A stretch of DNA of 64,000 bases, from assembly GCA_003993805.1 (NCBI GenBank), contig RSEF01000018.1:725488-789487 (forward strand). The letters are read 5' to 3'. Numbering within the stretch: the first letter of the stretch is position 1; every line of letters starts with the position of its first letter. This stretch comes from Himantopus leucocephalus (lineage: Eukaryota > Chordata > Aves > Charadriiformes > Recurvirostridae). The translations under genes were made by a program, and so were the position numbers. This document shows positions 25,706 to 36,784 of this stretch, in pieces. The notes below the pieces were generated by a model. That model had not been told where the DNA came from and searched no databases. It was given only the letters and a program-made list of their open reading frames with translations.

Positions 25706-26053
25706 TGTTGGGGAGAAGAAGAGCCTGGGGGAGCACAGTCTGTCCATGTGGGTGTGTTTAAATGAGTTCAGCTCAAGAGATTCCTTAGATTGTGGCGTTA
25801 TCTCTCACGGCAAGGGATGAGAACCCAACTCAAACCGGAGGAAGTCCAAGTATCTGGCTCCAGCAAGTGGTGGTGCCTTGGGAGGGGCTAGCCAAGTGCC
25901 GAGGGGGAGGGACTCAGCTGGGGTCCTATGCCCATTCCAGCCTATAAAAGGCTCTTTGCGTGTCAGAAACAGAATTGACTTCCACTCCTGACAGCTCCTA
26001 AGCTCTAATGTCTCCTAATAAACTCCCTATCTTTATGCAAAGGAGTTGCTTCA
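25706..26053 (+). mobile_element. Probable solo LTR of an endogenous retrovirus
   Basis: A promoter-like TATA box (cctataaaagg, TATAAAA at 25,943-25,949) is followed about 70 bases later by an AATAAA polyadenylation signal (26,017-26,022). This spacing is typical of an LTR, where U3 promoter, R and polyadenylation signal are compressed together, and is not usual for a cellular promoter. A GC-rich U3-like segment (ggaggggctagcc, gagggggagggactc) precedes the TATA box. I chose the ends as a TG near 25,706 and a CA at 26,053; both are approximate, and I found no convincing target-site duplication. No gag, pol or env remnant was recognised on either side, so it would be a solo LTR. The family is not known to me. 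Confidence 0.55.
25943..25949 (+). promoter_or_regulatory. TATA box of the probable LTR
   Basis: TATAAAA lies in the context cctataaaaggc, followed by a short segment and then AATAAA at 26,017. If functional it would start transcription near 25,975 and read rightwards. Confidence 0.5.
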
Positions 26054-27699
26054 TGTATACAAGATATGCAGAATGATGAGGCTCACAGCCAGCCTGAACT
26101 TCCAGGACAAGGAGTGCCTTTGCTTGCTGGAGGTCTGCTTCGGGAAACTTCTTCACTCTGATGACAGGAAGCCTGGAAAAGGACAGCCCCTTTGTGGGAC
26201 CAGCAGTTATCAGGGGGTCTGGGCATGGCAGGGGGAGAGCTCACTGCAGCAGCCCACAGGGTGGAAATAGCTTGTTGCCTCCAGTGAAGCTCCAGGTGGA
26301 CATTGAGTGAAGAGGGTCCCTGCAGAGTTGCAATACTGAGAAGCGATGTAAGGGGAGATGCTCTCAGTGGTGGACAGTAGTAGAAAACAGCAGTGACCCC
26401 AAAACGTCACCAACAATGACTGAGCTGGCAAAGAGGCCTGGGCGTCCAAAACAGCTACTGCAATACTCAGTCCCTCCTTCTGAAGGGCCAAGAGCAATGC
26501 CCAAAGAACTGCTGTCCTCCACAGCATTCCTTTTCCCCAGGCCTGTCACACTTTGCATTTGTGCAGCTTTCCTCTCAATTTTCTGTTCTGTTTTTTTCCC
26601 TAGTGAGTCCCCTCTCCTCCGTGCCACAGGGATAGCACTTCTCATGATGGCTGGGTACCAGCACAAAAAAAATTAGGCACCATCTCCCCTTCCTTCAGAA
26701 TTTCTTTCAAGAATGAAAAGAAGTATGCTAAAGTACGAAAGCAGGAAAGACAAAGGAAGGATGAATCCTGGACACCTGGGTCCACTTCCAGATGGGCTTC
26801 CTATGACTGTGGTCCTTTTTGTCTCTGCTTTCACAGTTACAAGAGGGGGCAGTGACATCTTTCTACTTTGGATGCTTACAGCCAAGGGCACAGCTGAGCG
26901 GTGGAGAGAAGTAGGCTGGTGGCATCTCAGGGGGGAACCTGGGTTCGTGCCTGCCCCAGCTGTCTCAGTCCTGGACACGTAGAGGAACAAGACCTCATGA
27001 TCACACGCTTTGCCACAGAGACCACAAGTGTCACAAGTGCTAACAAACATCAAAAGCCAGGGTGTCTCCTTCATCAGCTTGTAGTGATCGGTGTAATGAG
27101 TTGCTCCTCAGATGAGAGCAACGTGGGAATAATATGCCACTGCAAATAGTCATTCAAAGTCAATCTTATGAGTTTACCAGAAGAGAAGCCATACCCTGAG
27201 GAGGGCAACCACAAGGCACAGAGGTGGCAGTACTCCGCATGTGGCTGATGTGCCAGGAGCCACATCATTCCCCACCATCTGGCAACCAGCCCTGCCATGA
27301 CTGAGGGCTTCGGCTGGAAACAGCTCCCAGCCACAGTCTACAAACAGTGACTGATGGAAGAGCCACACAGCCGTTGCAGGATCCCTTGCTGGCCTTAAAT
27401 ATGGTTTGAATACACTGGATAAAACTGTGAGGAGTTTTGTAAAACATAAACAGGGTGAGTTAGATCACCAAAGGGTTCTGCCCACCATCATTGCTGCACC
27501 ACATCTCAATGCTTGCTGCCACACAGATCTGTGAAATACAGAGTATTTTATTTTACACCGAGTATCTGCTTTCTAAAGAGGCACTGCGTCTCCATCGGAC
27601 CACACCAAGGCAGAGGAGAACCTGTCACTGCTGTGGCCACTGCCCCTCCGTGGTCTCTTGCTGCCATGCACTGCTCATCCTCACCCTGGATATGTGTGC
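26054..27699. other. Non-coding stretch, no gene recognised
   Basis: No exon, repeat or RNA gene was recognised between the probable LTR and the gap-split CR1. The open frames are under about 130 codons and overlap on both strands. Confidence 0.5.
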
Positions 27700-27864
27700 A
27701 CAGAATCGAATCACAGAATCACAGAATNNNNNNNNNNNNNNNNNNNNNNNNNNNNNNNNNNNNNNNNNNNNNNNNNNNNNNNNNNNNNNNNNNNNNNNNN
27801 NNNNNNNNNNNNNNNNNNNNNNNNNNNGAGTAGAGGGGAAGGATGACCTCCCTTGGCCTGCTGG
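27700..27864 (-). mobile_element. CR1 LINE interrupted by an assembly gap
   Basis: Left of the gap (27,700-27,727) is the reverse complement of a CR1 3' tail: gaatcacagaatcacagaat running directly into N. Right of the gap, 27,828-27,864 (gagtagaggggaaggatgac then ctcccttggcctgctgg) is the reverse complement of an internal CR1 ORF2 segment near the C-terminal end of the reverse-transcriptase region. Both halves are in the same minus orientation and in the expected order, so this is most simply one element whose middle was not assembled. After 27,864 the match stops, which gives the 5' truncation point. Confidence 0.8.
27728..27827. other. Assembly gap of exactly 100 N
   Basis: Exactly 100 N's, the conventional placeholder for a gap of unknown size. 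The flanks indicate it lies inside a CR1 element, so the true missing sequence is probably several hundred bases. Confidence 0.97.
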
Positions 27865-29165
27865 TATCTGACTTCACATTTCCACTTCTCCACCTGCAGT
27901 GTCTGGTCACTGGGGCAGGTCATGCGCTGACCCGTTTAGAAGTGCAGACACATCCAAAGGCTCCCCTGAATCACCCAACTCCACACAACTTCCTGGGGCA
28001 GTTTCTTCAGCCTTGAAGACAATATGCGACTTTTCCCCCGATTGCAGACACTCTGAGCAGCATTGGCTCAGGTCAGCGAATGACAATCCCTCTGTAGGGA
28101 CATTCCTGCAACACCGTGCAGAAAGCATGGCTCCTCCTCAGTGCTCTGATCCCTGTCTAGGCATCAGCCCTTTCTCTGCAGCAAGTCCACTTGCATTGAC
28201 TTCACCTCCTCCCCAGAGTCCCTGCTCCCCTCTGGCTGGCACAACATGCATCCCTGAACCCACCTGGAGGACAGTTTTCAGCTGCTGGATGATGACTCTT
28301 CTCTGGATGGGCTCTATCTGCCACATGACCCAGCTCAGCTCCCCACAGCTGCCCTCTCCGTACCTCTCCAGGAGCTCTGGTCCTCTGCAAGCGTTAGCAG
28401 GAGAAATACCCCTCCACTACTGGGTCAATGAAGAAGCATTGACACCCCAGCTGAGTAGTGACCCATGCAGACACATCCACAGCACTGCTCTGCACCAGAG
28501 TGACTCTGCTTCAGGATCACTGTTAAAACCGCATTACCCCGCTCCTCCTCTTCATCCTGCCCAAACTGATATGACTCTGCCCCAGGGTTTATTGAGCCCA
28601 ACATCTCCCCACCACAGGCACAGTTGGTTGCTCCATCCCCTTCCCCAGACAGGGAGGCAAGGTCCTAAAATGGCACCCGGTAGCCAGGACTGAGTAGGCC
28701 TGCTGGTGTTCAACGCCACAGTCTCTCCTTTTACCTCGCGGATGCTCTCGGCCATGCAAGGCCGCGACAGGAGCTGCTGTCAGCCTGGCTGCATGAAGTG
28801 CCACACACGGGCTGTGTTAAAATGCTTCTGGAGAGGGCGGCCAGGGCCAGCAGAAACCCACTCGAATTGTGAGATGTGCTTGCTGGCAGCCAACAGACAA
28901 AATGTCCTTAAATCTGAAGTCCCCTGGGGAGAATAAATGCTCTCCATTTGCTGAGACGGCTGGGGTCTGCTGCACCGACCCACACTGACCTCTGCTCATG
29001 GCCTTGTCCCAAGGCTTCTTGACACCAAAAGGCAATCAAGAAAACCCAGTGCAGAAGAATAAACACAGTCCGTGATACCCAATTTGGGCTGTTGGACACT
29101 GGGAAGGGCAGAGACACTTTGGGTGGATTTCACAAGCCTTTAGATAATTTATATTGGGACACTGG

Positions 29166-29240
29166 GGTTAGTGGCTCCGGGCACTGTCCCAGGCGCCAGG
29201 GTTAGCCGGCTCCCACCACTGTCCCAGGCATGGAGGTTAG
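29166..29240. repeat. 34-35-bp imperfect tandem repeat, about 2.2 copies
   Basis: Copies start at ggttagtggctcc (29,166), ggttagccggctcc (29,200) and ggttagacag (29,235). The two full copies share cactgtcccaggc near their ends. It is a short minisatellite. Confidence 0.8.
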
Positions 29241-29681
29241 ACAGATCCTCCATTTGCCAGTACAGATGCCAAGTCTGCCTTGAGGGGTGATCCAGCATGA
29301 CAGACCAAAGGTAACCTGAAGCTGCAAAACGTCAGCTGTGGGGCAGGAGAGAAGCAAGAAGCAGCTGTAGGACACTGGTACCCAGCGCAGCAGAAAGTCC
29401 CCCCATTGCTGGGGATGGGACAAGGGGTTCAGCCCCGCCCCAGGTGTCAGATGAACACAATGCAAGAAGCTGACGTTCAACCACTGCTGCACCACAACTC
29501 ATCAGGCTCCTGGATCTTCGCGAGCCCCTCATCCCACCAGCATGATGGACATCCTGGGGCTGGCTCAGCCAAAGGTGGCACTCCCAGTGGAGCCCCCATG
29601 AGCTCCCCATCCCACCCAGCACCGCCTGCAAAAAGCATTCTTTCCAAGCACCCCAAGAGGCTTTCTTTTGCAAACCCTTCC

Positions 29682-29820
29682 AGATAAACCCAACTTATTT
29701 AGCTGATAATATATAAACAGTTTATCAGCTTTGCGCATTTGCAGTGCAGCAGGATGGATGTTGTTCTTGGAATTCTGTTTGGTCATAATATTTAGAAGAG
29801 GGCTCTGATAGCAAAGATAA
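29682..29820. promoter_or_regulatory. Cluster of five GATA motifs with an inverted pair
   Basis: WGATAR matches occur at 29,682 (AGATAA), 29,704 (TGATAA), 29,722 (TTATCA, minus strand), 29,806 (TGATAG) and 29,815 (AGATAA). The second and third form a perfect 9-bp inverted repeat: agctgataa at 29,701-29,709 and ttatcagct at 29,722-29,730, with 12 bases between. About one such motif per 512 bases is expected in random sequence counting both strands, so five in 139 bases is dense. It lies in a local AT-rich block (about 29,680-30,030). It could be a GATA-factor enhancer; that is inference. Confidence 0.4.
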
Positions 29821-32800
29821 GCAGCTCGCCCGCAGCAGATGGCTCGCGAGACGCTCAGTGGAGCCAACATTCTGCAGGGAATGAATAAACTTGTAATGCA
29901 AGTTGTTTGTAAGTGGTTTTAGCTAAATGTCACATGTAAGACTGCACAGACATGCTCTGTCCAAGGTGTTTGAATTTATAGGAGCAAGGATTCAAAGTCA
30001 GGGGCCAAATTTGCTTTTAAACTTCCTTAAACAAACGTACAGAGGATAAAATACCTCTGGATTTGCTCTTTGAGCAGGGGTGTGAGCAAGACGCGTGCGA
30101 AGACACAGCCCATCCTTCCCCAGCAGGTCCTTGCCAAGGTGGTGTGCCTGCCGCCATGCCCAGCGCAGGCTGATGGAGCGAGACAGGGCACCGTGACCTC
30201 TGCTGAGATCCCCCTGGCCCCCATCCACTTTATGAATGACCTCCATTGTTGCTGGCTCATTCACCTTCCTACATAAGGGAAACAGGGAAATACTCCCTTC
30301 CAAGCAAGTACGCTGTGAACTCTTGCTTTATCCCCTCTGACCGCACGTCCAGGCTGTGACTGGGTCCTGGGGAAGCTCTGGGCAGCCGTGCACATCAAAG
30401 GCACCCCGGAGCTGGGCTCCTCTGTGGCAGCCGCACGGGTGTCTCTGGCTCTTGCTGGAGAGGTGATTGGCAAAGGACGTGCCAAGACACATGGAGCTCA
30501 CAGCTCTGCAGAGGGAGGAGGTCGTGGCAGGAGCCATCCGGGCTGTCCTGCATCTGCGAGCCTCGCGTCAGCGCTGTGGGCATCCTGCGGGTGGGTTTAG
30601 TGCTGCAGAGCAGGGCCAGGGCTGGGCTCTGCGTGAAGCCTGGGGACATGCAGTGCCCTGCTGTCACCGTACCCCCCACCAGCCTTGTCAGGGCAGGCTG
30701 TTCTGCCAGCCCTCATCTGGGGGTCTCAGTGGGCTCCTCTGCCCGTTTCACCTGCTCTGTCCCCCCCTGCACGGTGTCACTGCAGGAGCCGGCAAAGGGT
30801 GCAACACACCCCACTTCTGCTGGTCACTGGCAGCGGTGGCAGCTGTCCAGTGACTGCCCACCCCACCATAGTCCCCCAAAACAGAGCTTCCCATGATGGT
30901 AGCCATGAGTACCCCAGTGCCCAGTATCTCCCTCCTCAGCACAGCATTCCCTCCCCTTCCCATGTTTTGGGAACAGTGATGCTGTTGAGCTGTGAAAAGA
31001 CATAACTGCAGGAGACCGCACCAAGGATGATGCCAAACTCCCACCTCGCAATTGAGGAGACACCATGGGCAGTGCTGCCTGTCCCCCGGAGAAGGCTCTG
31101 TGGGGCTGTAGGCGCAAACCACACTACCCCCAGGATGGAGCGGGGGAAGCCCTGCACCTGCACTGTGATTGTGCTCCCCTCCCTGGTACCCAGAGGTAGG
31201 GTCAGGTACCATGAGCACTGCCACCAGCACAGTTGCTGATGCCCCGTGTGCAGCAGACTGTCCCTCGCCCGCAACACACCCCTGGAGCCACCGTGCACAG
31301 GAAAATCTACACTGCTTCATCTCACCTAGCTCTTCCTGGCTGACTCCTCTCCACAGATGCATGCAGCACACCACTGCTCTGACAAACTAAAAGGGCTCTT
31401 TTTACTACAGTCTGGAAGGAAAACCACAGAGAAGATGGTGTTAATATGTATTTTTTCTAGTTTGTTTTTGTTTTTTTAAAGTCTTCTGCACAACTCAGTA
31501 AAGGCACTCTCTCTCCTGTAGAGCCCATACAGGCTGAGTCTCAGAGTATCTGGTGGAAAATCAATCGCCACCAGTTGCAGGAGCTCAGTTGGCTGGAGGA
31601 GCTCGACTGAGAGACTCCTCTCACAAGTTATCTCGACACCCACAGGTGACTCCAGGACCAGCTACTCAGGATTCAGACAAGCACCCAAACAAGGAAAGAG
31701 GCTGAAGCTAAGGAACGTTTGTCTTACCCTGCATTGCATGAGTTAAGGGACCTGGTGTTTCCAGCCCACTCCATTCATCCAGCCTTTCCCTTCCAGGTAC
31801 TAAAGAGTCACACAGGTCACATTGCTCCAGTATGTCCTCATGCTAGAGCTGCAGAGAGCTTTGTTTCCAAAAAGTCAGCCTCCTGCCCCAACATAAGTGT
31901 TGGGCTTCTTTAAGTGCATCTCCTAATTGTCGAGATTTATGAGGCCTCTACTGAAATGTTGAAGACAGCATTTAGAGTCCCTCAGTTCTTGTTCTGTTTA
32001 ATTCATTCCCTTTTTCCCCGGGTTGCGATTCCAGCTCAGCATGTGAAGCTCTGCCATTGCCAGCAGGCTCTTTCATTTCCAAAATGAGGCAGATCGAAAT
32101 CTCTGCAATTCTGTTCCTTTCCCTCTTGCGGTCTCTCTTCACCTTTTTTACAAGTTGTTTCATTGGCAAATTAACCGAGGGCCGGGCACTCTGTTCACTG
32201 TGCACACAGCCTGGCACTGGGGATATACATTCCTTTGGCCAGCAAGAATGGCTTTCTTGTTTTCCTAAGGAGGACATCACATTTGCAACCAGAAAACTTC
32301 ATCTTCTCTGTGAGCCAGTCCTACAACTTTATCTCCCCACTGTCTCCAGGGCTCTCTCTGAGGGACAGATTCAGGCTGAAGGACAAAAGCTTACTGATTC
32401 TGGTCACAGACTTGAACTTCTCTCTCCACAGCCAGAGAAATACCAAAACCAACAAGTTTTGGGTACTCCAAGATTGGAACTTTCACCCTGAGGCATGCAT
32501 CCTCACGGAGCAGTTTCCCTTGACATAGACTGGATGTGTACACTCAGGATGCAGGTGATCCATGAAAATGTCCAATTTTCTCCAGAAAAAGTTTAATTAT
32601 ATTAATAAGAAGGATTTAACTGAAGCAATGTGATCATTTTATCTATGAACTGAGAATCAACACAGGATGGTCATGTACCTGACTCCTACTTGTGCTTAAT
32701 TCTTCTGCACTTTCCCGGACCTTCTGCTGCAGTCCAACTCAGCTAGTACATACAGAGTTATCTATCCTTCTCTGGTCCTTCAGCACCTCTGCAAATCAGC

Positions 32801-35800
32801 CACCAAGAAGCACCCTCCCCAGCTGCAGCTAACATGGGTGGCCAGAGGCACAGGCTCTTTTGAGACCAATGAGTGAAGGCAACTATGGCATCTAGACTCA
32901 GTGCCTCAAGAGGACACTTCCAAGGTCCTCCACCAGACTATGGACGCTGGTCACACTCAGTGAGCCTTGTCTCTACTTCTCAAGGAACAGGAATCGTGAC
33001 CTGGAAACTTCAGAGCAGTAAAAGAACCAGAAGCTGAACCAGCAGCAGAACAGAGCTCAGCTGCCCCCTCCCCTACCCCAAGAGGATCTCTCCACAGATG
33101 GGGTCCTTCAGAACTGTGCCAGCAGCTGTTGCTCTCCATTGAGTGCAGCCATTGAACAATCCCTCTCTAATTGGCATTGTTCGCTAAAAATAAACTCCTC
33201 CTGCTCAATGAAACACAACCAGGAAGACACAGATCCCCCAGGGCTTGGGCTATCCATCAGACCAGCTGCCCTCATGCATGGCTGTGATCCTGCTGCAGGA
33301 ATGCCCAAGCTGCTGGTGGTGGCATGGGCAAGTACAGTTCTTCATTAGCTGGGTGGACTCTTGAAGGCTGTGACTGCGTGTCCTCCAGGTGCCAGCCCTT
33401 CCACAACATGTGGGACAGCTGCCTTGGCAGTAGGTCATGAGCACCCAGCACTCTCTACCCAAGAGGGAGTGTCCCATGGGTTTGGGTCCCTCCTGGGTGG
33501 TCATGTGCCCCCCTGCATCCCCAACAGTAAGAGCATGGTCCCAGGCAACCAGCACAGAGACACTCCTATCCAAACGAGGGGAGGAAGGCAGATAGCAAAC
33601 TTCATACGCTGAATTTTCTCAAACTAACTATAAATGGTAAAAACCTCAAAGTATTGCTTTCTCTGGAGGTTTTCATGCAAAATAACCCCGAGAACAGCAG
33701 CTTCAACTTTTATTCGGATGAGAAAACATTCTTTTATTTTGACATCATCTTTGTCCGTTTTTATCATAGGGATAAAGTATCTTTTATCTGGACATAATGC
33801 ATCAAGTTGCAGAGTGAGTCATAAAGTGAATCTATACAATTGAGCCAACACGTCGTGCCTCGGTGAGGACTGGCGAAGTCTAAATGTCACACTTAAGGTA
33901 CACAGCAATATACAGGCACCTCTGCTCTCCAAGCAAGCAGAGTCTGCTTCGGTTGAAGTGGCAGAAGAAGCCGTTGGTGTGACTTCAGAGATACTCATGT
34001 AAGGTTGTTGGAGAGCTGGGCATGGACCAGATCGCATGAGTCAAGCTTTCTCACACCTACTTAATCCATCAGAGATGCAAAGTTTATTGATCTGCCACAG
34101 ATTTTGTTACATACACTGACATGTAGACAGGTGTGGGAGCTGCCGTGGGTTGATGGCTGATGCTCTCAGTGAGGACCGAGCAGAGCTTCCATCAGAAGCA
34201 TACTTGGGTTCCCCATGTTTAGTGTCAGACATTCAGCAGATTAGCTCAGGGGCTGGAAGACACCAGGCCACAGGTCTGCACTGCTTGTATGGGAAGGCAA
34301 CCCTTGCACAAACTGCAGACATGTACCATAAGTGTAAGAAAGCAGGAATTCTTCCTGGATTGCTTCACACTCATGGTCCAGAGCCACCCTTGGTGAGACG
34401 TGTGTCTAATATTTATTCACCTTTTTTGGCAGGGACAGGGATATCCAAGCATCACATTGGCTCTGGAGTATTGTCATGGATAGCCTGTGTCTATCAGGAT
34501 CTAACCTTCCTGTGGGCAGCAGCCACACCCCACCTTTTCCTTGTCCTGGAAAGGCTGCTGAGCCAGCTGAAGGTGAGGAGGAAGAGGGTCCCAAAGCATT
34601 ACAGTGCCTTATGTCCCTGGGGCTCCCTGCACCCATCTTTTGCCACCATGCAGGGTCCATACCAGAGCACAGGCAGGGCAGGGCTACATGGCACACCTGC
34701 TGCTTCAGAGGAAGTGTCACCACAGCAAATGGCCTTCCTTTAGGTGAGTCCCCAAAACTCTCATACCCGGCAGAGGAGTAAGAGCAAAGCACTAATCTAA
34801 CCAGGTTGTGCTCCCTAAGGGCAAGCAGATATATCAAACCCATGTCATGGGCAAGCCTTCAGACAAGCCCATGGTTGTCTTTGCAAGCCTCAGGACCAAG
34901 ATAAGCAGTACAGCTTCCCAGAGCAGAGGATGTTTGGTGCTGGACACCAGGCACCCCTCCAGAAAACTCAGACCATCATGCCAGGGGACAGTGGTGGCAG
35001 CAGTCTTCCCTCCTCACCTGGCCAGCCAGACCTCCCGGTGCACCTCAGTGGGGAGCAGGCTGTGAGGTGGGCACTGAACTGCCCTGGAGATGGAAGGAGT
35101 TTGCAGCTGGTGGTTGACTGGTGACCTGTGGGTGATGCAGACCTAACGGTAGGTGTCCTCCACTCTCCTGCTCGCCATGTGAAGATCCATCCTGCTCTCT
35201 TTCCCCTCCTGGACACTATCAGAAAAAGGCACTGGCACCTCTGCAAGGGACATTCTTCCTGGGATGGGAAATTTCAGCTCTGGTCTGCTCAAGCTTCCCT
35301 GCCCAGCTCTTCCCAGAAAACTGGCTGTCCCAGGAGGTGCTGGTGGGCAAAAAGTGCCCATCATGGAGGGAGAGCACCGCACCACCTGCCCCAAGAGCTG
35401 CCAGTTTGGATCCCATGAGCCCATGCCAGGAAGGAAAAAGACCTGCTCTTTGTCCCCGTGTGGTGTTATTTCCCTGTAAAACCTTGCCATTAGTCAAACA
35501 GCAGAGGAGGACATGAGAAAATAAACTGACTTGCTTCTAACTACAAACTGATCCAGCCACCTACCTATACAGGGGCTTGGGGGCTCACAGAGGCAGGAGT
35601 AGTTTATTAACAAACAGGTGAGGGCTGGAATGAGTCTTCTGATCCAAAAGCAGCTTTTGAGGGCTGCCTTTCTAGAGATGCCAGTGAACTGCCCTTGGCT
35701 GCTAAATGAGAGGAGGATTATGGGGAACACGGGGAGTCAGAGCTGTGGGTCCTGCCTGAGGCTGGGTTAGCAGCAGCATCGGCTCTGACTCTGCAAACCG

Positions 35801-36622
35801 GGACCTGGGCCACAGCTCAGCCCTCCCCAGGTGACAGATTTCCCCCAGTCAGTGACACAGAGACCTATCTCTTACTCCGCCAGGGAAGACAACGTGACTC
35901 AGCTTTTACCTACCATCTCCTCGGAAGGGTCTTTGACTCCCCAGAGCCCTCACCCACCCCCTCTCTCAACTCCTACAAAGCCGTTGGATTAAAATTCAAA
36001 GGTGAATGCACAGCAGGAAATGCTTTGATACCAGGAGACGGACCAGCCGAGGAATGTTACAGGATTTTTCCGTGGCTGTTTCTTCTCAAGCATGTACACA
36101 AGCAGCACTGGGTTATGCAACTTTGCATCAGTGCCTTTTAGCTGCTCCAGGAAGGGGAGAAGCGGGCATTACTTAGAACGCCCCACTCCTTAAATCAAGC
36201 TGAGAAATGTGCACTGGCACAAGCGGCAGGACTTGCAAAGTGTGCCGATTCCAAGTGTTCCCACTGATTTGTACAACCCAGCACCTTTCCAAGAACAAGG
36301 GAAACTCTGAAAGCCCAAGGCAGTCTAATAACATGCAGTCCGATGGGAGTATATTTCTTGAGGGCCAATGGCGAAGTCCTTGTGGATGTGGCCTGCTTGG
36401 CTGACAGCGTAGCCTGTGACTGCGTGGCAGGGCCTGGAAAGCCACTCTGACAAATGCACCTGTCAGTAGCCGTATAGATTTGGATTCACTTGCACTGGGG
36501 AGGCAGCTCCCCTTAACCTTCCCACAGATGGTCTCCTTCCACCCCTGTGCTCCAGGAACACGCCACTGCTACCAGCTGCTCCACCATACTGGGCCACCTC
36601 AACAGCTGCACGACACAATCAT

Positions 36623-36784
36623 GGTGTCCAGAGTCAGTCCCCATCCCTGGAGGTGTTCAAGGCCAGGTTGGATGGGGCTTGGAGCAACCTGGTCTAGTGC
36701 GAGGTGTCCCTGCCCAGGGCAGGGGGGTTGGAACTCAATGATCTTCAAGGTCCCTTCCAACCTAAACCATTCTATGATTCTATG
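36623..36784 (+). mobile_element. CR1 LINE, 3' end
   Basis: This is well-preserved avian CR1 3' sequence. It runs from ccccatccctggaggtgttc (36,639) through aaggccaggttggatggggc, ctgcccagggcaggggggtt and aaggtcccttccaacctaaa, to the tail attctatgattctatgg near 36,784. A weaker match reaches back to about 36,623. The ORF2 body is missing. It is less diverged than the CR1 copies at 47-50 kb, so it is probably younger. Confidence 0.95.

Larger units (their letters stand above)
27865..36622. other. Non-coding stretch, no gene recognised
   Basis: No gene was recognised. This stretch contains the longest open frame outside the CpG island (plus strand 27,899-28,693), which I judge non-coding. It also contains a 34-bp tandem repeat at 29,166-29,240, a GATA-motif cluster at 29,682-29,820, and an AT-rich segment at about 33,600-33,850. 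Confidence 0.5.

Noticed and set aside
34150..34743. 197-codon plus-strand open frame
   Set aside because: No recognised domain, no splice signals I trust at its edges, and a 145-codon frame on the opposite strand overlaps it.
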